Of a stretch of DNA of 32,569 nucleotides, positions 21,641 through 28,950 are shown piece by piece. Position 1 is the first letter of the stretch, and each line of letters opens with the position of its first letter. Under the pieces are notes generated by a model. The model saw only the letters and a program-made list of their open reading frames with translations. It was not told the origin of the DNA and searched no databases. The translations under genes and the position numbers were made by a program. Origin of the DNA: Candidatus Stackebrandtia excrementipullorum (GTDB lineage Bacteria; Actinomycetota; Actinomycetes; Mycobacteriales; Micromonosporaceae); the NCBI GenBank assembly GCA_019113825.1, contig DXGR01000069.1, forward strand, positions 1-32,569. Direction: 5' to 3'.

Positions 21641-24111
21641 GTCAGACCATCGACGTCGGCATCGACCTGGGAACCACCAACAGCGCGGTCGCCGTGCTGC
21701 GCGATGTGACCGCCGAAGTGATACGCAACAACGACGGTGACCAACTGACACCGTCGGCGGTGTGGGCCGACAGTCGCGATCGTCTGCATGTGGGGCGCCG
21801 CGCGAAGGAGCGCAGTCGCTCGCACCCGGACAGCGCCTGCGTGGAGTTCAAGTTGCGCATGGGGTCGACGGATACGGTGAAGACGTTGGCGGGGCGACCG
21901 ATGACTCCGGAGGCATTGTCGGCGGAAGTGCTGCGTTCGTTGCGTTCTGATGTAGCGCAACGCTTGGGGCACGAACCTTCGGCCGCGGTCATCACTGTTC
22001 CGGCCGCATTCGATCTGAGCGCGTGTGACGCCACCCGTCGTGCGGCCGGCCTCGCCGGCTTGAAGCAGGCTCCACTATTGACGGAGCCCGCCGCTGCCGC
22101 GCATACGTACGGTTTCCAAGCCGCCGACGAGGACGCGATGTGGCTGGTGTACGACCTGGGCGGCGGCACCTTTGATGCTGCCGTCATCCGGCTGGTCGAC
22201 GGCGAATTCTCGGTCGTTCGGCACGCCGGCGACAACTTTCTGGGTGGCAAGATCATCGACTGGCGCATCGTCGACGAGTTGTTGATCCCCGCTGCGCGGC
22301 GCGTCCCGGGGCTGGCGGACCTGTCTCGGGGCAATCCGCGTTGGGCCGGCGCGGTGGCGGCGCTGAAAGCGGCGGCAGAAGCGGCAAAGGTGCAGTTGTC
22401 GCGTGGCGACGGCGCCGACATCGAGGTTGAGCTGATGGACGAGGACCGCCGCCGTCACGAGTTCGAATACGAGCTACAGAGGTCTGATATAGAGAATTTG
22501 GCGGACCCCGTGATCACCAAGTCCCTGAACCTGTGTAGGGACGCGCTGGCCGGTTTGGGCATGGGATCCGACGACATCGCGAAGGTCGTCATGGTCGGCG
22601 GTCAAACCCTCATGCCGTATCTGAGGCAGCGGGTCGGTGCCGAACTCGGTATCGCATTGGACTTCGACGAAGACCCCATGACGGTGGTCGCCCGCGGCGC
22701 GGCGATCTTCGCCGGTGGGCAGACGGTCGACCAAGAGCCCGCAGCTGCTCCGTCGTCCCGGGGCGGCTACTCGGTGAAGCTTGCGTACCCGAGGGTCGGG
22801 CCGGACGCCGACCCGGTGGTGATGGGCAGGGTCGCCGGCCCGGACACCGCGTTGGACGCGTTGTCGGTCGAGCTGGTCAACGACACGTCGCAGCCTCCGT
22901 GGCGCAGTGGACGGGTGCGGTTGACCGACCGCGGCCACTTCAGCACGAGCCTGTGGGCGTCGCGGGGACGCCGCCACACCTACCGGATCGAACTGTCCGA
23001 TCAGACCGGCCGCATGCTGTCGGTGTCGCCCGGTGAGCTCACCTACACCATCGGCGGTGTCGAGACCGATCAGACGTTGGGCACCACGATCGGTGTCGGT
23101 CTTGACGGCAACCGGATGGTCCCGTTGATCAGGCAGGGTGCGGCCTTGCCCGCCCGGCATGTGGTCGCGTTGCGCACCACAGTGACCGTGCACCGGGGCG
23201 AAGCGGGCGGAATGATCCGCATACCGGTTCTGGAGGGCCGGCAGTCGCGAGGTGACCGCAACCGCCGCATCGGTCGTCTCGAGGTGCAGGCCGACCAGGT
23301 GGCCCGCACCGTTCCGGCCGGTAGCGAGATCCGTTTGACGATCGAGGTGGACGCTTCACGTCTGGTGACGGCTTCTGCGGACGTGCCGATCCTGGGAGAG
23401 GTGTTCGATCACACGATCAGCCTCAATACAGAGGAGGCGCCCGCGTTCGACGACATCGCCGAACAGGCCGCTATCGAGAAGGCCCGCCTTGCGGCGGTAC
23501 GCGAACGTCACCTCGCCGCCGGTTCGCCGTTGACCGAACTGTATTTGTCCCGCATCGACGACGAACGTCTCGCGGAGGAGACCGACGACCTCGTCCGCGC
23601 TGCACGAACCAGCCCCGACGACGCGTTGGCCGCCCAGAAACGCATCATCGATCTTCGCGTGGCCATCGACGCCGCCGAGGACGAACTCCGCTGGCCGGAG
23701 CTGGTACAGGAGGCGGAGCGAACGGTGGCCGAGGCCGTCGGTCTCGTCAACACCGAAGGAACCGAACGTGACAGGGAGAGTCTTCCCGCGTATGCGTCGG
23801 CCATCGACGCCGCCATCGAGGCGCGCGATCCCGACCTGCTGCGTCGACGCATCGACGAGATGCAGCAGCACGTGTTGCGGGTTCTCGATCGTGGTCCGGC
23901 CCTGCAGATCATGCTGTTCCATGAGTTGTCCCGGTCTCGCGGTAATTTGCGCAACCCGAACGAGGCGGGTCGGTTGATTGCCGAAGGTAATCGCGCCATC
24001 GACGGCGGAGAGCCCGAACGTCTGCGTGCCATCAACATGCAGCTTCGTGAACACATGCACGAGCCGGACATACAGCTCAATGTGTTCAGTACGGTGGATC
24101 TGTTCCGATAG
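21637..24111 (+). CDS. Divergent Hsp70 with inserted beta-rich domain
   Basis: This is an 824-residue protein, against about 610-640 for DnaK. The ATPase domain (1-362) has phosphate-1 GIDLGTTNSAVAV (8-20), phosphate-2 VYDLGGGTFDAAVI (171-184) and the adenosine motif VVMVGGQTLMPYLR (317-330). The canonical hydrophobic DVLLLDV-type linker is replaced by a Gln/Pro/Ala-rich stretch (362-375). A beta-rich insert (about 375-478) follows. A region resembling the substrate-binding beta domain comes next (480-598, TIGVGLDGNRMVPLI, then IPVLEG, then RRIGRLEV). The final 220 residues are helical and lid-like but extended. It should hydrolyse ATP and hold client proteins, with the two upstream products as co-chaperones. 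Confidence 0.92.
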   Translation: MSQTIDVGIDLGTTNSAVAVLRDVTAEVIRNNDGDQLTPSAVWADSRDRLHVGRRAKERSRSHPDSACVEFKLRMGSTDTVKTLAGRPMTPEALSAEVLRSLRSDVAQRLGHEPSAAVITVPAAFDLSACDATRRAAGLAGLKQAPLLTEPAAAAHTYGFQAADEDAMWLVYDLGGGTFDAAVIRLVDGEFSVVRHAGDNFLGGKIIDWRIVDELLIPAARRVPGLADLSRGNPRWAGAVAALKAAAEAAKVQLSRGDGADIEVELMDEDRRRHEFEYELQRSDIENLADPVITKSLNLCRDALAGLGMGSDDIAKVVMVGGQTLMPYLRQRVGAELGIALDFDEDPMTVVARGAAIFAGGQTVDQEPAAAPSSRGGYSVKLAYPRVGPDADPVVMGRVAGPDTALDALSVELVNDTSQPPWRSGRVRLTDRGHFSTSLWASRGRRHTYRIELSDQTGRMLSVSPGELTYTIGGVETDQTLGTTIGVGLDGNRMVPLIRQGAALPARHVVALRTTVTVHRGEAGGMIRIPVLEGRQSRGDRNRRIGRLEVQADQVARTVPAGSEIRLTIEVDASRLVTASADVPILGEVFDHTISLNTEEAPAFDDIAEQAAIEKARLAAVRERHLAAGSPLTELYLSRIDDERLAEETDDLVRAARTSPDDALAAQKRIIDLRVAIDAAEDELRWPELVQEAERTVAEAVGLVNTEGTERDRESLPAYASAIDAAIEARDPDLLRRRIDEMQQHVLRVLDRGPALQIMLFHELSRSRGNLRNPNEAGRLIAEGNRAIDGGEPERLRAINMQLREHMHEPDIQLNVFSTVDLFR

Positions 24112-24123
24112 GCTGACGGCACT

Positions 24124-24495
24124 GTGATGATCGATGTCGACACCTCGTCACCGACCCCGCCGTTCGAGCAGGTGAGGGCCGGACTGGCCGCACGCATCCA
24201 CGACCGTTCGCTTCCGGTGGGCGCGAAACTGCCGACGGTGAGGGGGCTTGCCGAACAACTCGGTTTGGCTCCCAACACGGTCGCCCGCGCCTATCGGGAA
24301 CTCGAGGAGGCGGGGTTGATCGAGACCCGTGGTCGGGCCGGGAGTTTCGTCGGTGCCGCCGGTGACAAGAATCGACAACGGGTGCATCGGGCCGCCGTCG
24401 AGTACGCCGAGTTCGCGCACGGCCTGGGTATCCAACCGGCCGAGGCGTTGGAGATCGCGGCCGCGGCGATTCACCGATCACACCCCGCACCGTGA
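24124..24495 (+). CDS. GntR-family (YtrA-type) regulator
   Basis: This 123-residue protein has an N-terminal winged HTH (about residues 15-80: VGAKLPTVRGLAEQLGLAPN, then TVARAYRELEEAGLIETRGR) followed by only about 40 helical residues. This size is that of the YtrA subfamily, whose genes lie next to ABC transporter operons they repress. The GTG at 24124 and ATG at 24127 are both usable; a -10-like TAGGCT overlaps the Hsp70 stop, giving a very short leader. It lies 12 nt after the Hsp70 gene and 240 nt before the exporter locus, so either may be the target. YtrA habits and the palindromes at 24615-24634 favour the exporter. Confidence 0.9.
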   Translation: MMIDVDTSSPTPPFEQVRAGLAARIHDRSLPVGAKLPTVRGLAEQLGLAPNTVARAYRELEEAGLIETRGRAGSFVGAAGDKNRQRVHRAAVEYAEFAHGLGIQPAEALEIAAAAIHRSHPAP

Positions 24496-24509
24496 ACCGT
24501 TACACGGTG
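24488..24509. terminator. Hairpin after the GntR gene
   Basis: CACCGTG (24488-24494) and CACGGTG (24503-24509) pair across an 8-nt loop, overlapping the GntR stop codon. The stem is modest and has no U-tract, so termination would be partial. Confidence 0.4.
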
Positions 24510-24614
24510 TCATCACCCTTGTGGCCTCGTGGAAGTGCCCGCACGGGCACACGATCGGCCGCCGAATGCCACCGCGTGGTGCACCACAGTGCGCCGTCTT
24601 TCGCACTGCGCAAA

Positions 24615-24663
24615 TGGTCAGACCAATATGGTCTCTGCACAACCGGGTTCTTCTTGGTAATGT
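24615..24663 (+). promoter_or_regulatory. Clustered operators and promoter of the exporter locus
   Basis: TGGTC-A-GACCA (24615-24625) and AGACCA-ATA-TGGTCT (24620-24634) are overlapping perfect palindromes. TGGTAATGT (24655-24663) reads as an extended -10, with CTGCAC (24635-24640) near -35. A regulator bound to the palindromes would block the promoter, and the adjacent GntR protein is the natural candidate. Confidence 0.55.
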
Positions 24664-24689
24664 GACGGTCACGCCCTTAATGCCAAGGC

Positions 24690-24704
24690 GCGCTTCGAAA
24701 GCGC
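24690..24704 (+). repeat. Hairpin in the leader of the secreted protein gene
   Basis: GCGCTT-CGA-AAGCGC forms a perfect 6-3-6 hairpin 30 nt before ATG 24735. It would lie in the 5' untranslated RNA. It may stabilise the message or be incidental. Confidence 0.4.
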
Positions 24705-24734
24705 AGTCTCGATTCAGAAAAGGAACCTCCCGGT

Positions 24735-25082
24735 ATGCGGCACAAACGCGCGATAAGCGTCATGTTCAGGACGACGATGGTTGCAGCCATTACAGCCGTC
24801 GCACTGGCCATAAGCTCCGTTCCCGCCCACGCCGCCTCTCAGTCGTGGCCGAATGGCCGAACCTGTGACTCCTCACGCACTGTGCAGGTACATTCCCGAG
24901 CAGCTGGAGACCATAATACGAACGTTTATCACATTTGGATCGTCGGCGGCACCACAAGAGACCAAATCTGGTCATCGGACGTCCTCCGAAACCGGTACTC
25001 ACTGACCTACCATCGAATAGCGACGTACGGTCAAGTCGGCGCAGCCGTCATCGCCGAGGCGTACCTGAACTGTGTTCAATGA
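24735..25082 (+). CDS. Small secreted protein, candidate exported peptide
   Basis: This 115-residue protein has a clear signal peptide: basic start MRHKR, hydrophobic core about residues 14-27, and a likely cleavage after AHA (about residue 33). The mature part of about 80 residues has two Cys (about 44 and 113) that could form a disulfide, many aromatic and His residues, and Gly-Gly. It heads a locus of lipoprotein, adaptor, ATPase and permease genes, the arrangement seen for bacteriocin-like (lactococcin 972-type) loci. The sequence itself was not recognised as that family. AAGGAA lies upstream of ATG 24735. A toxin, signal or protease inhibitor are all possible. Confidence 0.75.
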   Translation: MRHKRAISVMFRTTMVAAITAVALAISSVPAHAASQSWPNGRTCDSSRTVQVHSRAAGDHNTNVYHIWIVGGTTRDQIWSSDVLRNRYSLTYHRIATYGQVGAAVIAEAYLNCVQ

Positions 25083-25116
25083 CGTGTATACCGTGTTCAA
25101 CGACGAAAGAGCCGCC

Positions 25117-25608
25117 ATGCGGATGATCGGGGTTCTGCTTCTGTCGGTCCTACTCCTGGCCGGCTGCGGGGACGGCGAAGACACCTCCTCGACTCCGGAA
25201 CGGCACACGGAGCGGGAATGGGCCACCGACATGGCCGACTGTCTCACCGACAAGGGCTGGAATGTCACCGCCGGCTCGGATGGAAGCCTGTCGGCCGAAA
25301 CCCCCACCGAACAATACGAACAGTACGAATCGGACCGCGAAGACTGCAGCGCCGAACTCGGCTACGACCAGCCGCTGCCCGTCCGGACCGCCGAAGAGGC
25401 CGAAGCGTACTTCGACGCACTGCTGGAGGCGGCGGACTGCGTCCGCGATCTCGGTTACACCGTCGCCGACCCACCCAGCCGGCAATACGCGGTCGAACAG
25501 ATCCAGCAACCGGTCATCGACCTCGGATGGGATCCGTACGACGCTGTCCGTCCACTGTCGGAGGAGACGATCGAAGAGGTCTTTACCGCATGTCCCGAAC
25601 CGGTGTAA
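25117..25608 (+). CDS. Lipoprotein of unknown function
   Basis: This 163-residue protein has a lipoprotein signal peptide (hydrophobic run GVLLLSVLLLAGC, lipobox LAGC), so Cys is lipidated and the protein sits on the outer face of the membrane. The mature part is acidic, with several Cys residues (in MADCLTDKGW, EDCSAELGY, AADCVRDLGY and TACPEPV) spaced as if two similar halves each hold a disulfide. ATG 25117 was chosen over the upstream ATG because GAAAGAG precedes it and the signal peptide begins there. It overlaps the next gene by 19 nt. In this locus it may provide immunity or bind the exported product. Confidence 0.82.
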   Translation: MRMIGVLLLSVLLLAGCGDGEDTSSTPERHTEREWATDMADCLTDKGWNVTAGSDGSLSAETPTEQYEQYESDREDCSAELGYDQPLPVRTAEEAEAYFDALLEAADCVRDLGYTVADPPSRQYAVEQIQQPVIDLGWDPYDAVRPLSEETIEEVFTACPEPV

Positions 25609-26669
25609 CGCGTCGTTCCAGGCTCGGTGTCGCCACGGCGGCAGCGAGCCTGGTTTTGACGGCGGCCGTCGGCGGCTGGGCCGCGCACGAAGTTCTCGCG
25701 CCTCCGGCGGACGCGTTGGACACGGCGCCCCACGTCCTCGTCGATGCCCGGTCGGGCTCGGTCGAACGGTCGCTGACATTGAACACGGCCGCGGAGTGGA
25801 CGGCGTCGCAGACGTTGTCGAACCAGGCCACGGGTACCGTCACCGAACTGCTCGACGATCCCGGAGAGACCAAATCCGTCGGCGAGGTCCTCTACACCGT
25901 CGACCTGCGTCCCGTCGTGGTCGCCGAAGGCGGCGTCCCGGCGTTTCGTGACATGGGCCGGGGCACGGAGGGCGAGGACGTCGCCCAACTGCAACGCATG
26001 CTGATCGACCTCGGGCACTACGGTGGGCCTGACAACGGTGTGTTCGGCGCCGCGACCGATGCCGCGGTCCGTTCCTGGCAGTCACAGGCGAAAGTCTCCG
26101 TCGACGGGGCCGTACGACACGGCGACGTCGTCTTCTCGCCGACCCTCCCGGCTAGGTTCGTTCTCGACACCGACGTCGCGGTCGGTGCCATGTTCACCGG
26201 CGGCGAACCGGTCGTGAAACTACTCCCCGACGCCCCGTCGTTTTCGATCACCATGACCGAAGCTCAGGCGCGTATGGTCGAGCACGGCATGACCGTGGTC
26301 ATCGATCACCCGTCCGGGTCGTGGACGGCCAGGGTCGACGACGTCGTCGCCGCTGAGGAGGGGACCGACTTCGTCGCCGTCCTCGACGGTGTGGACGAAG
26401 CCCCGATCTGTGAGGAGTCCTGCGGCGACATCCCCACCGACGAACCTCTCCTGTTGTCCAGCGTCATCGAGATCGTGCCCAAAACCGAGGGTGTCGTGGT
26501 TCCGACCGCCGCGATTGTGACCGATGCCGAGGGTGCGACGGGTGTCGTCACCGAAACTCAGACGTTTCAGCCGGTCACGGTGGTCGCATCCGCCGACGGC
26601 ATGAGCGTGGTCTCCGGGATCGAGGCCGGGCAACGAGTCCAGGTTCCCGGCGAGTACGAGGCTCGGTGA
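25590..26669 (+). CDS. Membrane-fusion/adaptor protein with peptidoglycan-binding domain
   Basis: This 359-residue protein has an N-terminal signal anchor at about residues 12-35. Next is a short lipoyl/barrel-like segment (about 75-115, with GTVTELLDDPGETKSVGEVLY). Then comes a peptidoglycan_binding_1 domain (about 122-166: MGRGTEGEDVAQLQRML, then DLGHYGGPDNGVFGAATDAAVRSWQ). The C-terminal beta-rich part (200-359) resembles HlyD/MacA-type adaptors. ATG 25590 overlaps the lipoprotein gene end. The next gene, the ATPase, starts 4 nt after its stop. Such proteins link an ABC transporter to the wall in Gram-positive bacteria. Its role in substrate export is inferred. Confidence 0.87.
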   Translation: MSRTGVTRRSRLGVATAAASLVLTAAVGGWAAHEVLAPPADALDTAPHVLVDARSGSVERSLTLNTAAEWTASQTLSNQATGTVTELLDDPGETKSVGEVLYTVDLRPVVVAEGGVPAFRDMGRGTEGEDVAQLQRMLIDLGHYGGPDNGVFGAATDAAVRSWQSQAKVSVDGAVRHGDVVFSPTLPARFVLDTDVAVGAMFTGGEPVVKLLPDAPSFSITMTEAQARMVEHGMTVVIDHPSGSWTARVDDVVAAEEGTDFVAVLDGVDEAPICEESCGDIPTDEPLLLSSVIEIVPKTEGVVVPTAAIVTDAEGATGVVTETQTFQPVTVVASADGMSVVSGIEAGQRVQVPGEYEAR

Positions 26670-26673
26670 TGTC

Positions 26674-27327
26674 ATGTCCGAAACACCGCTGTTGGAGGCC
26701 AGGTCCGTCGGTTTCGAGTACCGCGCCGACGTCCCCGTCCTGTCGGACTGGTCGGCACGGTTCCCGGCGGGATCGACGACCGCGCTGACCGGCCCGTCCG
26801 GCAGCGGCAAATCCACGGTGCTGTACCTGTTGGGTCTGATGTTGCGGCCCGCGCGCGGCCGGGTGTGTGTCAACGGGGAGCGTGTGGACGACAAACACGA
26901 CCGGGCCCGGGCCGACCTGCGGGCCCGCACGTTCGGTTTCGTGTTTCAGGATGCTGCTCTCGACGTGACGCGGACGGTCATGGACAACATCGTCGAAACC
27001 GCGCTCTACCGTGGGCAGGACCGTGCCGAGGCCGTCGACGCCGCCCGAGGCCTCATGGAACGTTTTGAAGTGGACATACGTGCCGATCATCGACCCGGCC
27101 AGATTTCGGGTGGGCAGGCTCAACGCGTCGCACTGTGCCGGGCATTGCTGTCGTCGCCGGCGATCCTGTTGGCCGATGAACCGACGGGCAACCTCGATCC
27201 GGCGACCGGCCGCATCGTCATGACCGCTATGAAAGAACACGCCGCGGCGGGCTCAGCGGTCGTGGTCGCCACTCACGATCCCTCGGTGGCCGCCGCCTGC
27301 GATCGTCACCTGGAGATAACCCCGTGA
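26674..27327 (+). CDS. ABC transporter ATP-binding protein (MacB/LolD type)
   Basis: This 217-residue ATPase is complete: Walker A GPSGSGKST (40-48), Q-loop FQDAALDV (91-98), signature ISGGQAQ (144-150), Walker B ILLADEP (164-170) with D-loop GNLD, and switch His201 in THDPS. It belongs to the short, mechanotransmission-type ATPases that pair with FtsX-like permeases. ATG 26674 lies 4 nt after the adaptor stop. Its own stop overlaps the permease start (GTGA), giving tight translational coupling. It powers the extracytoplasmic work of the permease-adaptor complex. Confidence 0.95.
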   Translation: MSETPLLEARSVGFEYRADVPVLSDWSARFPAGSTTALTGPSGSGKSTVLYLLGLMLRPARGRVCVNGERVDDKHDRARADLRARTFGFVFQDAALDVTRTVMDNIVETALYRGQDRAEAVDAARGLMERFEVDIRADHRPGQISGGQAQRVALCRALLSSPAILLADEPTGNLDPATGRIVMTAMKEHAAAGSAVVVATHDPSVAAACDRHLEITP

Positions 27328-28406
27328 TCCGTGCGCTGTTTCGTGAGGCGGTGGCCGCCGCTCGAGGTCAGAGTGTCTCCAGTGTGATCACCATTGTGAT
27401 GGTGGCGGGCATGTGCCTGACCGTCCTGGTGACCACCGGCCGTACCGCCGCCGCCGAGGCTGCGGCACTCGAGGCCGTGGACGATGCCGGAACCCGCACC
27501 ATTGTGGTGCGTGCCTCCGATCGCACCGGGCTGACCACCGACGTCCTGTATCGGCTCGAGCCGGTGAGTGGAATATCCTCGGTCACCGGTTTCGGTCCGA
27601 TCACCGACTACCGCAACGTCGCGATCGACGGTGGGCCGAAGGTCGGCGGTCGAGCCGTCTACGGGCAACTCGATGACGTGGTCACCCCCGTCTCGGGGAG
27701 CGACCGGGTGGCCATGGCGTCGCCGGATGCGGGACGGGCGCTCGGGTTGGTCGACAAGACCGGCACCGTCGTCGATGCCGACGGCCGACAGCTCACGGTC
27801 GTGGGCGACATCAGGGTTCCCGATCATCTGCGGTTCCTGGAGCCGCTGCTCGTGCAGCCGTCCGATGCCGAGGTCGAAGCTCCCTTGACGATGCTGGTGG
27901 TGCTCGCCGAAGACCCCGGCCAAGTCGACGCACTCACCGACGTCGTGTCGGGTCTGCTCGGCGACATCGACCGCAGCGACGTCACCATGGAGACGTCCGC
28001 GGCGTTGGCCGACATTCGGGCGGCCGTGGCCGGGACCCTCGGTGACCACGGACACGCCACCGTCCTCGGCATCCTCGCGGTTTCCGCAGCGTTGGTCGGC
28101 GTCAACCTTCTAGGGCTGGTCACCATGCGGCGCAAGGACTTCGGTCGCCGCCGAGCCCTGGGCGCAAGACGGTCGCTGATCGTCGCGCTCCTTCTGCTGC
28201 AAGTCGGTGTGACCAGCACGGTGGGCGCGGCCCTGGGTAGTTGCCTGACGATGCTGGGGCTGGTGGTGACGTCGACTCCTCTACCGGACACGTCGTTTGT
28301 CGTCGCCGTGGCGACACTGGCGGTTCTGACCGCGCTCATCGCAGCACTGCCGCCGGCGGTCCTCGCCGCTCGCCGAGATCCGCTGCGGGAGCTTCGAGTG
28401 CCCTGA
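27324..28406 (+). CDS. FtsX-like ABC transporter permease
   Basis: This 360-residue permease has one N-terminal TM helix (about 18-40), a large external domain (about 45-240, MacB-periplasmic-like), and three C-terminal helices. The segment RRKDFGRRRALGARRSLIVALLL before the third helix is the coupling region typical of FtsX/MacB permeases. A four-TM topology with GTG start at 27324 matches the family. It forms the membrane half of the transporter with the preceding ATPase and adaptor. MacB relatives export peptides or move lipoproteins; here the secreted protein and lipoprotein at the head of the locus are the natural partners. Confidence 0.92.
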   Translation: MIRALFREAVAAARGQSVSSVITIVMVAGMCLTVLVTTGRTAAAEAAALEAVDDAGTRTIVVRASDRTGLTTDVLYRLEPVSGISSVTGFGPITDYRNVAIDGGPKVGGRAVYGQLDDVVTPVSGSDRVAMASPDAGRALGLVDKTGTVVDADGRQLTVVGDIRVPDHLRFLEPLLVQPSDAEVEAPLTMLVVLAEDPGQVDALTDVVSGLLGDIDRSDVTMETSAALADIRAAVAGTLGDHGHATVLGILAVSAALVGVNLLGLVTMRRKDFGRRRALGARRSLIVALLLLQVGVTSTVGAALGSCLTMLGLVVTSTPLPDTSFVVAVATLAVLTALIAALPPAVLAARRDPLRELRVP

Positions 28407-28409
28407 TTA

Positions 28410-28871
28410 TCAGGCACGTTCGGTGTCGTACCAGACCCGCAAACGGTCGAGGACCGCTGTGAAGACACCGGACTCGACGGCGCGGGCGATCGTGCCGTCG
28501 GCGAACCGTTCGCCGCGAAGAATCGCCGTGGTCAGCCGAGCAACGTCGGCGATCGGCATGTCGGGCACGATCTGAGCCGAGTACCGAAAGCCGGGAGCCC
28601 AGTCCATCCAATCGAAAACGACCACCACGTCCAGCGCGGCCAACATGCCGCGAATCCGATTGATCGCATCACTGTAGACGGGAAACCGCATCTGGAACAC
28701 ACCCGGTCGCAGCTCTTGACCGCCGCCGGCGCCCACGACGAGGTCCGCGGGTTCCAGAGCGTCGGCCGCTGCGAACAGTTCACGCCACCGTTCGGACGGG
28801 TGCGCGGCCATCGCCGCTTCGATACGGCGGTCGTCGGCCGTTTCCTCACGTGTCCGGTGATCTCGGCTCAT
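28410..28871 (-). CDS. DUF6508-like protein
   Basis: This 153-residue soluble protein has MRFPVYSDAINRIRGMLAAL, then VVVFDWMDWAPG and IADVARLTTAILRGERFADGTI. The order of these motifs is that of DUF6508, a family of unknown function common in actinomycetes. Its N-terminus is Arg/Glu-rich. ATG 28871 was preferred to the upstream start at 28892 because the added residues look random; neither has a strong ribosome site. It converges with the permease gene, leaving 3 nt between stops. Confidence 0.75.
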   Translation of the reverse strand: MSRDHRTREETADDRRIEAAMAAHPSERWRELFAAADALEPADLVVGAGGGQELRPGVFQMRFPVYSDAINRIRGMLAALDVVVVFDWMDWAPGFRYSAQIVPDMPIADVARLTTAILRGERFADGTIARAVESGVFTAVLDRLRVWYDTERA

Positions 28872-28899
28872 GGCGGCAGCGTACGCGGGCACAACATAT

Positions 28900-28936
28900 G
28901 CCGGCCGGGCCCGAAACTGAAACGGGCCCGGCCGGC
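28900..28936 (-). terminator. Strong hairpin downstream of aceB
   Basis: Perfect 14-bp arms (GCCGGCCGGGCCCG at 28900-28913 and its complement at 28923-28936) enclose a 9-nt loop. It lies 15 nt past the aceB stop codon and ends the aceA-aceB message before the DUF6508 gene. No U-tract is present. Confidence 0.8.
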
Positions 28937-28950
28937 GAAGCGCACGTGGA

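Noticed and set aside
23508-24278. Minus-strand frame opposite the Hsp70 tail
   Set aside because: Ser/Arg-rich shadow crossing a gene boundary.
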